Source of the DNA: Streptomyces sp. A2-16
Lineage (GTDB): Bacteria; Actinomycetota; Actinomycetes; Streptomycetales; Streptomycetaceae
Assembly: GCF_018128905.1 (NCBI RefSeq)
Contig: NZ_CP063808.1
Location: 1,426,001 to 1,490,000, forward strand
Direction: 5' to 3'
DNA: 64,000 nt
In this document: in pieces, positions 13,292-22,597 of the stretch
Layout: every line of letters starts with the position of its first letter
Numbering within the stretch: position 1 is the stretch's first letter
The notes under the pieces: model-generated
Database searches by the model: none
What the model was told of the DNA's origin: nothing
What the model saw: the letters and a program-made list of their open reading frames with translations, nothing else
Program-made: the position numbers and the translations under genes

Positions 13292-14956
13292 GTGGGACGC
13301 CACAGTCGACGCGGGCCCGCTCCCAAAAAGGGGCCCGACACAGGCAGTTCACCGGTCAAGAGCGGCACGGGCCAGGCGGGCGCCGAGGGAGTACGGGGGC
13401 GCGAGTACGGGCCGCCGGGGTCGGTGCCGGGGGTTGGTCCGGGGCTGGGGGTTGGACCGGCCGGCGGGACGGTCGGGTACCGGGTGCCCGCGCAGGGCGG
13501 CGGCCCGAGACAGCCGGAGGGGGCGCCGGCGCGCGGCTTTCCTCGGCTTCCGGATGGGACGCCTGCGCATGGGTTTCCTCGGCTTCCGGATGGGACGCCT
13601 GCGCATGGGTTTCCTCGGCTTCCGGATGGGACGCCTGCGCATGGGTTCCCCCGGCTTCCGGACGGGACGCCTGCGCATGGGTTCCCCCGGCTTCCCGACG
13701 GGACGCCCGCCCAGGGCGTGCCGCGGGTTCGCGGTGGGCATCCCGAGCAGCGTGAATCCGGGCGTGGCTGGGGGGAGTTGAGCGGTCAGGGGCCGGGCGG
13801 CAACACCGCCGCCGGGCCGGGCACCGCTCCTCCGAGGCAGCGGCAGAGTCCGTCCGGAACGCGGTCGGGGCCGCGACAGGACTACGTCGACGCGTTCGAC
13901 GACGACATCGACTTCTTCGCGCCCGGCGGCTCTCGCGGCCCCGGTGGTCCCCGCGGGCCCGTTCCCGCGAACGGGACCGTCAGAGGGGCCGGAGCGCCTG
14001 CCGCTGCGCATCTCTCCGCCGCTCATCGGTCCGACCCGTACGGCGCCACCGTCACCGACTGGCCCGACGACGACACCGGTGTCCACGCCGACACCGACGG
14101 CCGCCCCGACTCCGACGGCCAGCCACCCGCCGGCAGGCCCTCGGCGGGCAAGGGCGGCAAGGGCCGGGCCTTCACCGGCATCGCGGCCGCCGCGGTCGTC
14201 ACCGTGCTCGCCGTCGTCGTGGCCGGGCAGGTCACCGACGGACGCGGTACCGCCGAGGGCGCGCAGTCCGCGACCGACCAGGCCCGGGACGCGCGGGACG
14301 CCGCCCCCGACGCGGCCGGGCAGCCGTCGCCCTCGTCCTCGGTCGCCGTGGCGCCGCTGACGTACGAGCAGAAGATGGACACGAAGTACCCGCTCAGTGC
14401 CAAGCTCCACGGCTCGGGGAAGTTCGACGCGATCCAGGGGGTCGACAAGGCGCCCGGCAAGGGACAGAAGTACACCTACCGCGTGGATGTGGAGCAGGGC
14501 CTCGGACTCGACGGCGAACTCTTCGCCGAGGCCGTGCAGAAGACGCTCAACGACGACCGCAGCTGGGCGCACGCCGGAGCCCGGACCTTCGAGCGCGTCT
14601 ACTCCGGCAAACCCGACTTCGTGATCACGCTCGCCAGCCCGGGCACCACGGCCGACTGGTGCGCCAAGTCCGGGCTCGACACCACCGAGGACAACGTCTC
14701 GTGCGACTCGGCCGCCACCGAACGCGTGATGATCAATGCGTATCGCTGGGCGCAGGGATCAACCACATACGGTGATCGGATCCATCCGTACCGGCAAATG
14801 TTGATCAACCATGAAGTCGGCCACCGCCTCGGCTACTCCCATGTGACGTGCGACAAGAACGGCGAGCTCGCCCCGGTGATGCAGCAGCAGACCAAGTTCC
14901 TCGACCACGACGGGATCAAGTGCCGGGCCAACCCCTGGCCGTATCCGGGCAGTTGA
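13292..14956 (+). CDS. DUF3152 membrane-anchored putative zinc protease
   Basis: 554-residue protein corresponding to Rv3207c (from memory). The N-terminal 285 residues are cytoplasmic, Gly/Pro-rich, and contain five 12-residue repeats (GFPRLPDGTPAH). One transmembrane helix follows (FTGIAAAAVVTVLAVVVAGQ). The extracellular DUF3152 domain has the zincin-like helix HEVGHRLGYSH and several conserved Cys (DWCAKSG, NVSCDSA, VTCDKNG, GIKCRAN) that may form disulfides. GTG start at 13292 with GAGG nine bases upstream. A cell-envelope peptidase role is inferred from the HExxH motif. Confidence 0.85.
   Translation: MGRHSRRGPAPKKGPDTGSSPVKSGTGQAGAEGVRGREYGPPGSVPGVGPGLGVGPAGGTVGYRVPAQGGGPRQPEGAPARGFPRLPDGTPAHGFPRLPDGTPAHGFPRLPDGTPAHGFPRLPDGTPAHGFPRLPDGTPAQGVPRVRGGHPEQRESGRGWGELSGQGPGGNTAAGPGTAPPRQRQSPSGTRSGPRQDYVDAFDDDIDFFAPGGSRGPGGPRGPVPANGTVRGAGAPAAAHLSAAHRSDPYGATVTDWPDDDTGVHADTDGRPDSDGQPPAGRPSAGKGGKGRAFTGIAAAAVVTVLAVVVAGQVTDGRGTAEGAQSATDQARDARDAAPDAAGQPSPSSSVAVAPLTYEQKMDTKYPLSAKLHGSGKFDAIQGVDKAPGKGQKYTYRVDVEQGLGLDGELFAEAVQKTLNDDRSWAHAGARTFERVYSGKPDFVITLASPGTTADWCAKSGLDTTEDNVSCDSAATERVMINAYRWAQGSTTYGDRIHPYRQMLINHEVGHRLGYSHVTCDKNGELAPVMQQQTKFLDHDGIKCRANPWPYPGS
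13535..13714 (+). repeat. Five 36-bp in-frame tandem repeats in the DUF3152 gene
   Basis: Five consecutive 36-bp units encode GFPRLPDGTPA plus H, R or Q. The inner units are nearly identical in DNA, indicating recent slippage or unequal exchange. Confidence 0.85.
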
Positions 14957-14976
14957 CGAGTGGCGCAAAGGTCACA

Positions 14977-15004
14977 TTGACATGGGTTGATCCGGTCGTA
15001 CATA
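14977..15004 (+). promoter_or_regulatory. Consensus vegetative promoter for leader peptide and peptide-transporter operon
   Basis: A perfect -35 TTGACA, a 16-base spacer and -10 TACATA (or CATATT with 18). Transcription would start near 15011, three bases before an ATG, giving a nearly leaderless mRNA. Confidence 0.75.
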
Positions 15005-15013
15005 TTGCTGCGC

Positions 15014-15109
15014 ATGTGGTCTAGTCATGCCGTCGAGAACAGCGCCGCCATTCGGCTGGCGCTCATCGGCGTGACCCCGCTCTGCGTGGCCGACATCCTC
15101 TGTCGCTGA
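15014..15109 (+). CDS. 31-residue putative leader peptide upstream of ABC transporter
   Basis: The ORF encodes MWSSHAVENSAAIRLALIGV and then ends LCVADILCR. It begins at the predicted transcription start of a consensus promoter. Many streptomycete sulfur and cysteine genes carry similar short leaders ending in Cys-Arg, used for attenuation. Two cysteines near the end (residues 24 and 30) are the candidate sensing codons. A GC-rich hairpin followed by CTTTTC lies 42 bases downstream. Function is inferred from position and composition. Confidence 0.6.
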   Translation: MWSSHAVENSAAIRLALIGVTPLCVADILCR

Positions 15110-15151
15110 CGCCCGCCCCTCTGGCGCGCGCGTCGCGAATCCGCTTTTTCC

Positions 15152-15175
15152 CCGTGACCTGGGTCACGGCTTTTC
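15152..15175 (+). terminator. Hairpin plus T-run in transporter leader (attenuator or operator)
   Basis: CCGTGACC-TG-GGTCACGG is an 8+8 inverted repeat followed by CTTTTC, between the leader peptide and the substrate-binding protein gene. It can be read as an attenuator or as a symmetrical repressor site. Confidence 0.5.
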
Positions 15176-15274
15176 GACGACCTGACGCCGGGGCAGACGT
15201 CCGTCCACTTTCGTCTCACCCTTCGTCAATCAGTCTCGCGATTCGAGACACATCATTTCGAGAGGTCGTCTCCG

Positions 15275-16993
15275 ATGCGTCAACCGTCCCTCACAGCGCG
15301 CCGAGTGGCCGCGGTCTCCGTAAGCCTCGTTCTGGCAGCGGGCGCCGCCGCCTGCGGCCCTGAGGACAACGATGCCAAGAGCTCCGGTGGCGACTCCACG
15401 CCCCACAAGGGCGGCACCCTCACGGTCCTGAACTCCGACCCGCAGTCGGACTTCGACCCGGCCCGCCTGTACACCTCCGGCGGCGGAAACGTGCCTTCCC
15501 TGGTCTTCCGCACGCTCACCACCCGCAACCGCGAGAGCGGCGCCGAGGGCACCAAGGTCGTCCCCGACCTCGCCACCGACACCGGGCGCCCCAACAAGGA
15601 CGCGACCGTGTGGACGTACACCCTGAAGAAGGGCCTCAAGTACGAGGACGGCACCGCGATCACCTCGGCCGACATCAAGTACGGCATCGAGCGGTCCTTC
15701 GCGCCCGAGCTGTCCGGCGGCGCTCCCTATCTGCGGGACTGGCTCGTCGGCGCGGCCGGCTACCAGGGGCCGTACAAGGACAAGAAGGGCCTCACGGCCA
15801 TCGAGACGCCGGATGCCCGGACCATCGTCTTCCACCTGAACAAGCCCGAGGGCGAGTTCCCCTACCTCGCCACGCAGACGCAGTTCACGCCCGTCCCGAA
15901 GGCCAAGGACACCGGCACGAAGTACGAGGAGCACCCGATCTCGTCCGGCCCCTACAAGGTCGTCAGGAACGAGAACGACGGTGAGACCCTCCTCCTGGAG
16001 CGCAACACCTACTGGTCCGCCTCGACGGACGCCGAGCGCAAGGCGTACCCGGACAAGATCGACGTCAAGTCCGGGCTCGACTCCTCGGTGATCAACCAGC
16101 GGCTCTCGGCGTCCCAGGGGGCGGACGCGGCCGCGGTCACCACCGACACCAACCTCGGCCCGGCCGAGCTCGCCAAGGTGACCGGCGACAAGGAACTCGC
16201 GTCCCGCGTCGGCACCGGGCACTTCGGCTACACGAACTACATAGCGTTCAACCCGACGGTCAAGCCGTTCGACAACGTCAAGGTGCGGCAGGCCATCTCC
16301 TACGCCGTCGACCGTTCCTCCGTGGTGAACGCGGCGGGCGGTTCCGCGCTGGCCGAGCCCGCCACCACCTTCCTGCCGAACCAGAAGTCCTTCGGCTACG
16401 AGGCCTACGACCACTTCCCGGCGGGTGCGACCGGCAACGCGGCCAAGGCCAAGGAGCTGCTGAAGGAGGCCGGTTACCCGAACGGGCTGACCGTCACGCT
16501 GACCCACGACAACGCCCAGAACTTCAAGACCAGCCCCGAGATCGCGACCGCGATCCAGGACGCGCTCAAGAAGGCCGGCATCACGGTCAAGCTCCAGGGT
16601 CTTGAGGACAACAACTACTCCGACACCATCCACAGCGTGAAGACCGAGCCGGGCTTCTTCCTCTCCGCGTGGGGTGCCGACTGGCCCTCCGGCGGTCCCT
16701 TCCTCGCCCCGATCTTCGACGGCCGGCAGATCGTCAAGGACGGCGCGAACTTCAACTCGGGCCTGCTCAACGACAAGTCGGTCAATGCCGAGATTGACGC
16801 GATCAACAAGTTGACCGATCTCGACGCTGCCGCCAAGAGGTGGGGCGCACTGGACAAGAAGATCGGCGAGCAGGCGCTGACCGTGCCGCTGTTCCACCCG
16901 GTCTACAAGCGACTGGTCGGCAAGGACATCAGGAACGTCGTGATCAGCGACTGGACCGGTGTCCTGGACATCTCGCAGGTCGCGGTCAAGTAA
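15275..16993 (+). CDS. Peptide ABC transporter substrate-binding lipoprotein
   Basis: 572-residue extracellular solute-binding protein, family 5 (DppA/OppA type). It has a lipoprotein signal with lipobox LAAGAAACG, the cysteine being the lipidated residue. Family-5 signatures are in DGTAITSADIKYGIERSF and VRQAISYAVDR. It captures oligopeptides or similar ligands outside the membrane and hands them to the two permeases downstream. ATG 15275 with AGAGG upstream. First gene of a four-gene operon with 4-base gaps or overlaps. Confidence 0.9.
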   Translation: MRQPSLTARRVAAVSVSLVLAAGAAACGPEDNDAKSSGGDSTPHKGGTLTVLNSDPQSDFDPARLYTSGGGNVPSLVFRTLTTRNRESGAEGTKVVPDLATDTGRPNKDATVWTYTLKKGLKYEDGTAITSADIKYGIERSFAPELSGGAPYLRDWLVGAAGYQGPYKDKKGLTAIETPDARTIVFHLNKPEGEFPYLATQTQFTPVPKAKDTGTKYEEHPISSGPYKVVRNENDGETLLLERNTYWSASTDAERKAYPDKIDVKSGLDSSVINQRLSASQGADAAAVTTDTNLGPAELAKVTGDKELASRVGTGHFGYTNYIAFNPTVKPFDNVKVRQAISYAVDRSSVVNAAGGSALAEPATTFLPNQKSFGYEAYDHFPAGATGNAAKAKELLKEAGYPNGLTVTLTHDNAQNFKTSPEIATAIQDALKKAGITVKLQGLEDNNYSDTIHSVKTEPGFFLSAWGADWPSGGPFLAPIFDGRQIVKDGANFNSGLLNDKSVNAEIDAINKLTDLDAAAKRWGALDKKIGEQALTVPLFHPVYKRLVGKDIRNVVISDWTGVLDISQVAVK

Positions 16994-16997
16994 CCCG

Positions 16998-18116
16998 ATG
17001 AGCGAGGCACTTGTCGCCACCGAGGTCCCCGAGGCAGCCGCCTCGGGGACCTCGGGGGCCCGTCAGTTCTGGCGGCGGCTGCGGGCGCAGCGCGCCGCCA
17101 TGGTCGCGGCCGCCGTGGTCGCGCTGCTCGTCCTGGTCGCGCTCGCCGCGCCGCTGCTCACCGCGCTGGAGGGCCAGGACCCGACCACCTACCACCCCTC
17201 CCTGGTCGACTCCGCGCGCGGCGGAGTGCCCATCGGCTCGTTCGGCGGCATCAGCGGGGACCACTGGCTCGGCGTCGAACCGCAGACCGGACGCGACCTG
17301 TTCGCCCGCCTGGTGTACGGCGCCCGGGTCTCCCTCGGCGTCGCGCTGGGCGCCACCGCCGTACAGGTCCTCCTCGGTGTCGTCGTGGGTGTCGCCGCCG
17401 CGCTCGGCAACCGATGGGTTGATCAACTGTTGAGCCGGATCACCGACATCATCGTGGCGATGCCGTTGATGATCATGGCGTTGGCCCTGCTCGCGATCGT
17501 GCCCGAGAACTTCCCGAGGCCGATCCTGGTGGCGCTCATCATCGGCTTCGTCGCCTGGGGCACCATCGGCAAGATCGCGCGCGCCCAGACCCTCACCCTC
17601 AAGGAACTCGACTACGTGTCCGCCGCCCGGCTCAGCGGCTGGGGCATCTGGCGGATCGCCCGCCGCGAACTGCTGCCCGGCCTCGCCGCGCCCGTCATCA
17701 CCTACGCGGCGCTGATGGTCCCGGCGAACATCAGCATCGAGGCGTCCCTGTCCTTCCTCGGCGTCGGCGTGAAGCCGCCCACCCCGTCCTGGGGACAGAT
17801 GCTCTCCTCGGCCGACGTCTGGTACCAGGCGGCCCCGCAGTACCTGCTGCTGCCCGCGGCCGCGCTCTTCGCGACCGTGCTCGCCCTCACCGTCCTCGGC
17901 GACGGCGTCCGCACCGCCCTCGACCCGCGCGCGGCCTCCCGCCTGCGCGTCGGCACCGGCCGCAGGCAGGAGTCCAAGGCGGGCGAGTCCAAGGCGGGCG
18001 AGTCCAAGGCGGGCGAGCCCAAGGCGGGCGAGTCCAAGGCGGGCGAGCCCTGGGCCGGCGAGGCCGGCGAGTCCAGGGCCGGCGGGACCGAGACGGGCAA
18101 GGAGGCCACGTCATGA
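16998..18116 (+). CDS. Peptide ABC transporter permease (DppC-like)
   Basis: 372-residue inner-membrane permease of the DppC/OppC type, with an N-terminal helix, an extracellular loop and five further helices. The cytoplasmic EAA loop is YVSAARLSGWGIWRIARRELLPG. The tail (about residues 320-372) is a hydrophilic repeat of ESKAG units absent from ordinary family members. The ATG lies 4 bases after the binding-protein stop. The gene order SBP-C-B-ATPase is inverted relative to the common B-C order. Confidence 0.9.
   Translation: MSEALVATEVPEAAASGTSGARQFWRRLRAQRAAMVAAAVVALLVLVALAAPLLTALEGQDPTTYHPSLVDSARGGVPIGSFGGISGDHWLGVEPQTGRDLFARLVYGARVSLGVALGATAVQVLLGVVVGVAAALGNRWVDQLLSRITDIIVAMPLMIMALALLAIVPENFPRPILVALIIGFVAWGTIGKIARAQTLTLKELDYVSAARLSGWGIWRIARRELLPGLAAPVITYAALMVPANISIEASLSFLGVGVKPPTPSWGQMLSSADVWYQAAPQYLLLPAAALFATVLALTVLGDGVRTALDPRAASRLRVGTGRRQESKAGESKAGESKAGEPKAGESKAGEPWAGEAGESRAGGTETGKEATS
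17968..18070 (+). repeat. 15-bp in-frame tandem repeat at the permease C-terminus
   Basis: About six units of a 15-bp repeat (GAGTCCAAGGCGGGC with GAGCCC variants) encode ESKAG/EPKAG. It is an in-frame minisatellite in the cytoplasmic tail. Confidence 0.8.
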
Positions 18117-19111
18117 GCGGCTTCGCGGGCTTCGCCGTACGCCGGATCGTGAGCGCCGTCCTCACCCTGCTCGCGCTCTCGGTCATCATCTACGTCGTCT
18201 TCTACGCCACCCCCGGCAACGTCGCCCAGATCACCTGCGGCCCGCGCTGCTCGCCGGAACAGGTCCACCAGGTCGCCCAGCAACTCCGGCTCGACGACCC
18301 GCTCCACCTGCGCTACTGGCATTTCCTCCAGGGCATCGTCGTGGGCCACGACTACTCCACCGGCACCTCCGTCGAGCACTGCTCGGCGCCCTGCCTCGGG
18401 CTGTCGTACCAGAGCGACCAGCAGGTCACGCAGATCATCCTGAACAAGCTGCCCGTCAGCCTGTCCCTGGTGATCGGCGGCATGGTGCTCTGGCTGCTGC
18501 TGGGCGTCGGCACCGGCGTGCTCTCCGCCTGGCGGCGCGGCCGGTTCACCGAGCGCGCGCTGACCGGCATCACCCTCGCCGGCGTCGCCACGCCCGTGTT
18601 CGTCATCGGCCTCGTCCTGATGATCGTGGTCTGCGGACAGCTGGAACTGCTGCCCTTCCCCGAGTACGTCCCCTTCTCCGACGACCCCGAGCAGTGGATG
18701 TGGGGCCTGCTGCTGCCCTGGGTGACGCTCGCCCTCGGCGAGGCGGCCTACTTCGCCCGGCTGACCCGGGCCTCGATGCTCGAGACGCTCGCCGAGGACC
18801 ACATCCGCACCTTCCGGGCCTATGGCGTCGGCGAGCGGTCGATCGTCGGCCGGCACGCCCTGCGCGGCGCCCTGGCACCGATCATCGCCCTGAACGCCAA
18901 CGACTTCGGCAGCGCGGTGGGCGGGGCTGTCCTCATCGAGTCGCTGTTCGGCCTGCCCGGCATCGGTCAGGAGCTGGTCCACGCCGTCACCGTCGTCGAC
19001 CTTCCGGTCGTCGTCGGCATGGTCCTGGTCATCGGCTTCTTCGTGGTGCTCGCCAACGCCGTCGCGGACGTCCTGTACGCGGTGGCCGACCGACGGGTGG
19101 TGCTCGCATGA
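18113..19111 (+). CDS. Peptide ABC transporter permease (DppB-like)
   Basis: 332-residue permease with the DppB/OppB pattern: N-terminal helix, large external loop with paired Cys (QITCGPRC and VEHCSAPC), then five helices. The EAA loop is FRAYGVGERSIVGRHALRGAL. The ATG overlaps the previous stop (ATGA), indicating coupled translation. It forms the membrane channel together with the DppC-like subunit. Confidence 0.9.
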   Translation: MSGFAGFAVRRIVSAVLTLLALSVIIYVVFYATPGNVAQITCGPRCSPEQVHQVAQQLRLDDPLHLRYWHFLQGIVVGHDYSTGTSVEHCSAPCLGLSYQSDQQVTQIILNKLPVSLSLVIGGMVLWLLLGVGTGVLSAWRRGRFTERALTGITLAGVATPVFVIGLVLMIVVCGQLELLPFPEYVPFSDDPEQWMWGLLLPWVTLALGEAAYFARLTRASMLETLAEDHIRTFRAYGVGERSIVGRHALRGALAPIIALNANDFGSAVGGAVLIESLFGLPGIGQELVHAVTVVDLPVVVGMVLVIGFFVVLANAVADVLYAVADRRVVLA

Positions 19112-20700
19112 GTCTCGTCCACGTCACCGACCTGACCGTCGAGTTCGGCGACCTGCGCGCCGTCGACGGCCTCTCCTTCCGCCTGGAGCAGGGCGCCGCC
19201 CTCGCCCTCGTCGGCGAGTCCGGCTCCGGCAAGTCCACCGTCGCCTCGGCCCTGCTCGGGCTGCACCGCGGCACGGGCGCGCGCGTGAGCGGCTCGGTCG
19301 AGGTCGCCGGAGCGGACGTACAACGGGCCTCGGACGAGGAACTGCGGCGGCTGCGGGGCGCGAAGGCCGCGATGGTCTTCCAGGACCCGCTGTCGTCCCT
19401 GGACCCCTACTACGCGATCGGCGACCAGATCGCCGAGGTGTATCGCGTGCACACGCGTGTGTCGCGACGGAACGCACGCGCGCGTGCGGTGGAGGTGCTC
19501 GGCCGGGTCGGAATCCCGGACCCGGTACGGCGCTCCCGGTCCCGTCCCCACGAGTTCAGCGGCGGCATGCGGCAGCGCGCCCTCATCGCGATGGCGCTCG
19601 CCTGCGAACCCGACCTGCTGATCGCCGACGAGCCGACCACCGCGCTCGACGTGACCGTCCAGGCCCAGATCCTCGACCTGCTGCACACCCTGCGCCAGGA
19701 GACCGGCATGGGCCTGCTGCTCGTCACGCACGACGTCGGAGTCGCCGCCGAGAGCGTCGACGACGTGCTCGTCATGAGGCACGGGAAGGCCGTCGAGCAC
19801 GGACCGGTCGCCGACGTGCTCGGGGCGCCGACACAGCCGTACACGCGCGAACTGCTCGACGCGGTCCCGCGCGTGGACGCGCCCCGTGCACCCTCCCGGG
19901 CCTCCGGCCAGGCGGTACTCGAAGCGACGGGCCTGCGGCGCGAGTTCGGGCGCGGCAAGAAGGCCTTCGCGGCCGTCGACGACGTCTCGCTGACCGTCCA
20001 CCGCGGCGAGACCCTCGGTGTCGTCGGCGAGAGCGGCAGCGGCAAGACGACGCTGGGACGGATGCTGGTCGGGCTGCTGGAGCCGACCGCGGGTCAGGTC
20101 CGCCACGACGGCCACGCGCGCGTGGGCCCGAACCCGGCCGTGCAGATGGTCTTCCAGGACCCCGTCTCCTCCCTCAACCCGCGCCGCAGCGTGGGCGAGT
20201 CGATCGCGGACCCGCTCCGCGCCCGGGGCGAGAGGGACGAGAAGCGGATCAGGGGGCGCGTGCAGGCACTCCTGGAGCGCGTGGAGCTCGAGGGGGCGCA
20301 CTACGACCGTTACCCGCACGAGTTCAGCGGCGGCCAGCGCCAGCGCGTGGGCATCGCCCGGGCGCTCGCGGCCGACCCGCGCGTCATCGTCTGCGACGAG
20401 CCGGTCTCCGCGCTCGACGTCACCACCCAGGCCCAGGTGGTCGCCCTGCTCGGCGAACTGCAGCGGGAACTCGGACTCGCGCTGGTCTTCGTCGCGCACG
20501 ACCTCGCCGTCGTACGCCAGGTCAGCGACCGCGTCGCCGTGATGCGCCGCGGCCGGATCGTCGAGTCCGGGCCCGCCGACGAGGTGTACGAGAACCCTCA
20601 GGACCCGTACACCAAGCAGCTCCTGGCCGCCGTACCGGCGCTCGATCCGCATATCGCGGCCCGGCGCAGGGCGGAGCGCCGGGAAGTGGCCGTGACCTGA
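19108..20700 (+). CDS. Fused dual-ATPase subunit of peptide ABC transporter (DppD-DppF)
   Basis: 530 residues with two complete ABC nucleotide-binding domains. The first has Walker A GESGSGKST, signature FSGGMRQRA and Walker B LLIADEP; the second has GESGSGKTT, FSGGQRQRV and VIVCDEP. In enteric bacteria these are separate DppD and DppF proteins; the fusion fixes 1:1 stoichiometry. Each half ends with the family's oligopeptide/dipeptide C-terminal motif (TQPYTRELL, QDPYTKQLL). ATG overlaps the previous stop (ATGA). Last gene of the operon. Confidence 0.92.
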   Translation: MSLVHVTDLTVEFGDLRAVDGLSFRLEQGAALALVGESGSGKSTVASALLGLHRGTGARVSGSVEVAGADVQRASDEELRRLRGAKAAMVFQDPLSSLDPYYAIGDQIAEVYRVHTRVSRRNARARAVEVLGRVGIPDPVRRSRSRPHEFSGGMRQRALIAMALACEPDLLIADEPTTALDVTVQAQILDLLHTLRQETGMGLLLVTHDVGVAAESVDDVLVMRHGKAVEHGPVADVLGAPTQPYTRELLDAVPRVDAPRAPSRASGQAVLEATGLRREFGRGKKAFAAVDDVSLTVHRGETLGVVGESGSGKTTLGRMLVGLLEPTAGQVRHDGHARVGPNPAVQMVFQDPVSSLNPRRSVGESIADPLRARGERDEKRIRGRVQALLERVELEGAHYDRYPHEFSGGQRQRVGIARALAADPRVIVCDEPVSALDVTTQAQVVALLGELQRELGLALVFVAHDLAVVRQVSDRVAVMRRGRIVESGPADEVYENPQDPYTKQLLAAVPALDPHIAARRRAERREVAVT

Positions 20701-20890
20701 CGTTCCGTATCCGAATGATCTCTTAGCGCGACCGAACGCGACCCGCACCGGAAAGTTACGAGCGTTCACCCCTTTTGGTGGCGCGATGGACAACCGTCCA
20801 TCGCGCCACCGCCTTGTCCGCATACGTTCGTCCCGCTGCGAGCCGCCGGGCCAACGGTGGCTCCTCATACGGGAGATCGGGGGTGCACTC

Positions 20891-22597
20891 GTGCGCATAG
20901 GACTGCTTACGGAGGGTGGCTATCCGTATGTGAGCGGTGACGCCAGGCTCTGGTGCGACCGGCTCGTGCGCGGGCTCGAGCAGCACGAGTTCGACATCTA
21001 CGCGCTCAGCCGCAGCGAGCGCCAGGAGGACGAGGGCTGGGTCCAGCTGCCGCCGCAGGTCGGCAGGGTGATCACGGCCCCCCTGTGGACCGCGGAGGAC
21101 GACGGGGTCGTGTACGGGCGGCGCGCGCGCCGTCGCTTCGCCGAGTCCTACGGCGAATTGGCCTCGGCGCTGTGCGAGGGAGGAGTCGGCGACGCCTCGG
21201 GGGAGTCGTCGGCCGCTGAGGCGGACCGTTTCGCCACCGCCCTGTACGGACTCGCCGAACTCGCCCGCGACGAGGGCGGGCTGGTGGGAGCGCTCCGCTC
21301 CGAGGCCGCCGTACGCGCCCTGGAGCGCGCCTGTCGCGCGCCCGGCGCCCGGCAAACGGCGCGTGCGGCGCGGGTACCGGATCTGCTCGCCGTGGCGGGA
21401 CACCTCGAGCGCGCCCTGCGCCCCCTGTCGCTCGACTGGTACGAGGACGACGGCCTCGGCGCGGTCGACCTGTGCCACGCGGCCTCCGGCGGTCCTGCCG
21501 CACTGCCCGGGCTCCTCGCGCACCACTTCGCCGGTGTCCCGCTGCTGGTGACCGAGTACGGCGTACGGCTGCGCACGCACTACCTGGCCGACACCGAGGC
21601 CCCGCCCGCCGTACGGACCCTGCTCGCCGCCTTCCACGGCCGGCTGGCCACCGAGACGTATCGGCGGGCCGCCGTCGTCACGCCCGGCAACACCCACGCC
21701 CGCCGCTGGCAGGAGCGCTGCGGCGCCGACCGCGAGAAGATCCGCACGGTCTACCCCGGCATGGACGCCGCCCGCTTCACGGAGGTGGGCGAGTCCGCCG
21801 AGTGCGCCGATCCCGACACGCTGGTCTGGGTCGGCCGTGTCGAACCCGCCAAGGACCTCATCTCGCTGCTCCACGCCTTCGCGGAGATCCGCAAGGAGGA
21901 GCCCAAGACGCGCCTGCGAGTCGTCGGCGCGCCCACCGGCCCCGAGGGCGCGGCCTATCTGGGGCACTGCAAGGCGCTGGCCGCGCAGCTCTTCCCGGAC
22001 GAGGCGGAGGGTCTGCACGCCGTCGGCGACAACCCCGTCTCCTTCGAGGAGATCGGCGGACCCGAGGTACCGACGCTCGCCGACGCGTACGCCTCGGGTG
22101 CGGTCACCGTCCTGTCCAGCGTCGTCGAGGGCTTCCCGATCGGCCTCGTCGAAGCCATGTTCTGCGGCCGGGCCACCGTGTCCACCGACGTCGGCGCGGT
22201 CGTCGAGGTCATCGGAGGCACGGGGCTCGTCGTTCCGCCGCGCAACCCCAAGGCGCTCGCGGAGGCGTGCGTGACGTTGCTGCGCGACACCGAGCGCCGT
22301 GAGCGCCTGGGTGCCGCCGCACGCGCCCGCGCGCTCGAACTGTTCACCGTGGAACAGAACATCACGGCATTTCACGGCATTTACCTCGACATCGTCTCGC
22401 GGACCCCGGTCCGCCGGGTCGTCCTGGACGGCACCGGCGAGCCCCTGCCCTTCGCCGCCCCCGCCGAGGCCCATGTACCCGGCCGCTGGACCGAGTCCAG
22501 CACCCGCGTGGTGGCCCGCGGCGGCCTCGGCTGGGCGGCGGGCCCGCCCGTCAGCGCGACACCGCCCTTCGCCGCCACGGAAGGAGCGACCGGATGA
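20891..22597 (+). CDS. PelF-like GT4 glycosyltransferase (DUF3492 N-terminus)
   Basis: 568-residue cytoplasmic glycosyltransferase. The N-terminus VRIGLLTEGGYPYVSGDARLW is the DUF3492 signature of PelF, the polymerising transferase of Pel polysaccharide. The GT4 half has YPGMDAARF, LVWVGRVEPAKDL and, near the C-terminus, the nucleotide-sugar motif SVVEGFPIGLVEAMFCG, with the two Glu of the EX7E motif. GTG start at 20891 with a GGGGG-rich site upstream. It opens a four-gene unit and overlaps the next gene by ATGA. Confidence 0.85.
   Translation: MRIGLLTEGGYPYVSGDARLWCDRLVRGLEQHEFDIYALSRSERQEDEGWVQLPPQVGRVITAPLWTAEDDGVVYGRRARRRFAESYGELASALCEGGVGDASGESSAAEADRFATALYGLAELARDEGGLVGALRSEAAVRALERACRAPGARQTARAARVPDLLAVAGHLERALRPLSLDWYEDDGLGAVDLCHAASGGPAALPGLLAHHFAGVPLLVTEYGVRLRTHYLADTEAPPAVRTLLAAFHGRLATETYRRAAVVTPGNTHARRWQERCGADREKIRTVYPGMDAARFTEVGESAECADPDTLVWVGRVEPAKDLISLLHAFAEIRKEEPKTRLRVVGAPTGPEGAAYLGHCKALAAQLFPDEAEGLHAVGDNPVSFEEIGGPEVPTLADAYASGAVTVLSSVVEGFPIGLVEAMFCGRATVSTDVGAVVEVIGGTGLVVPPRNPKALAEACVTLLRDTERRERLGAAARARALELFTVEQNITAFHGIYLDIVSRTPVRRVVLDGTGEPLPFAAPAEAHVPGRWTESSTRVVARGGLGWAAGPPVSATPPFAATEGATG

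Noticed and set aside
15230..17020. 596-codon minus-strand ORF opposite the substrate-binding protein
   Set aside because: Typical high-GC antisense open frame; the plus strand encodes a clear lipoprotein.
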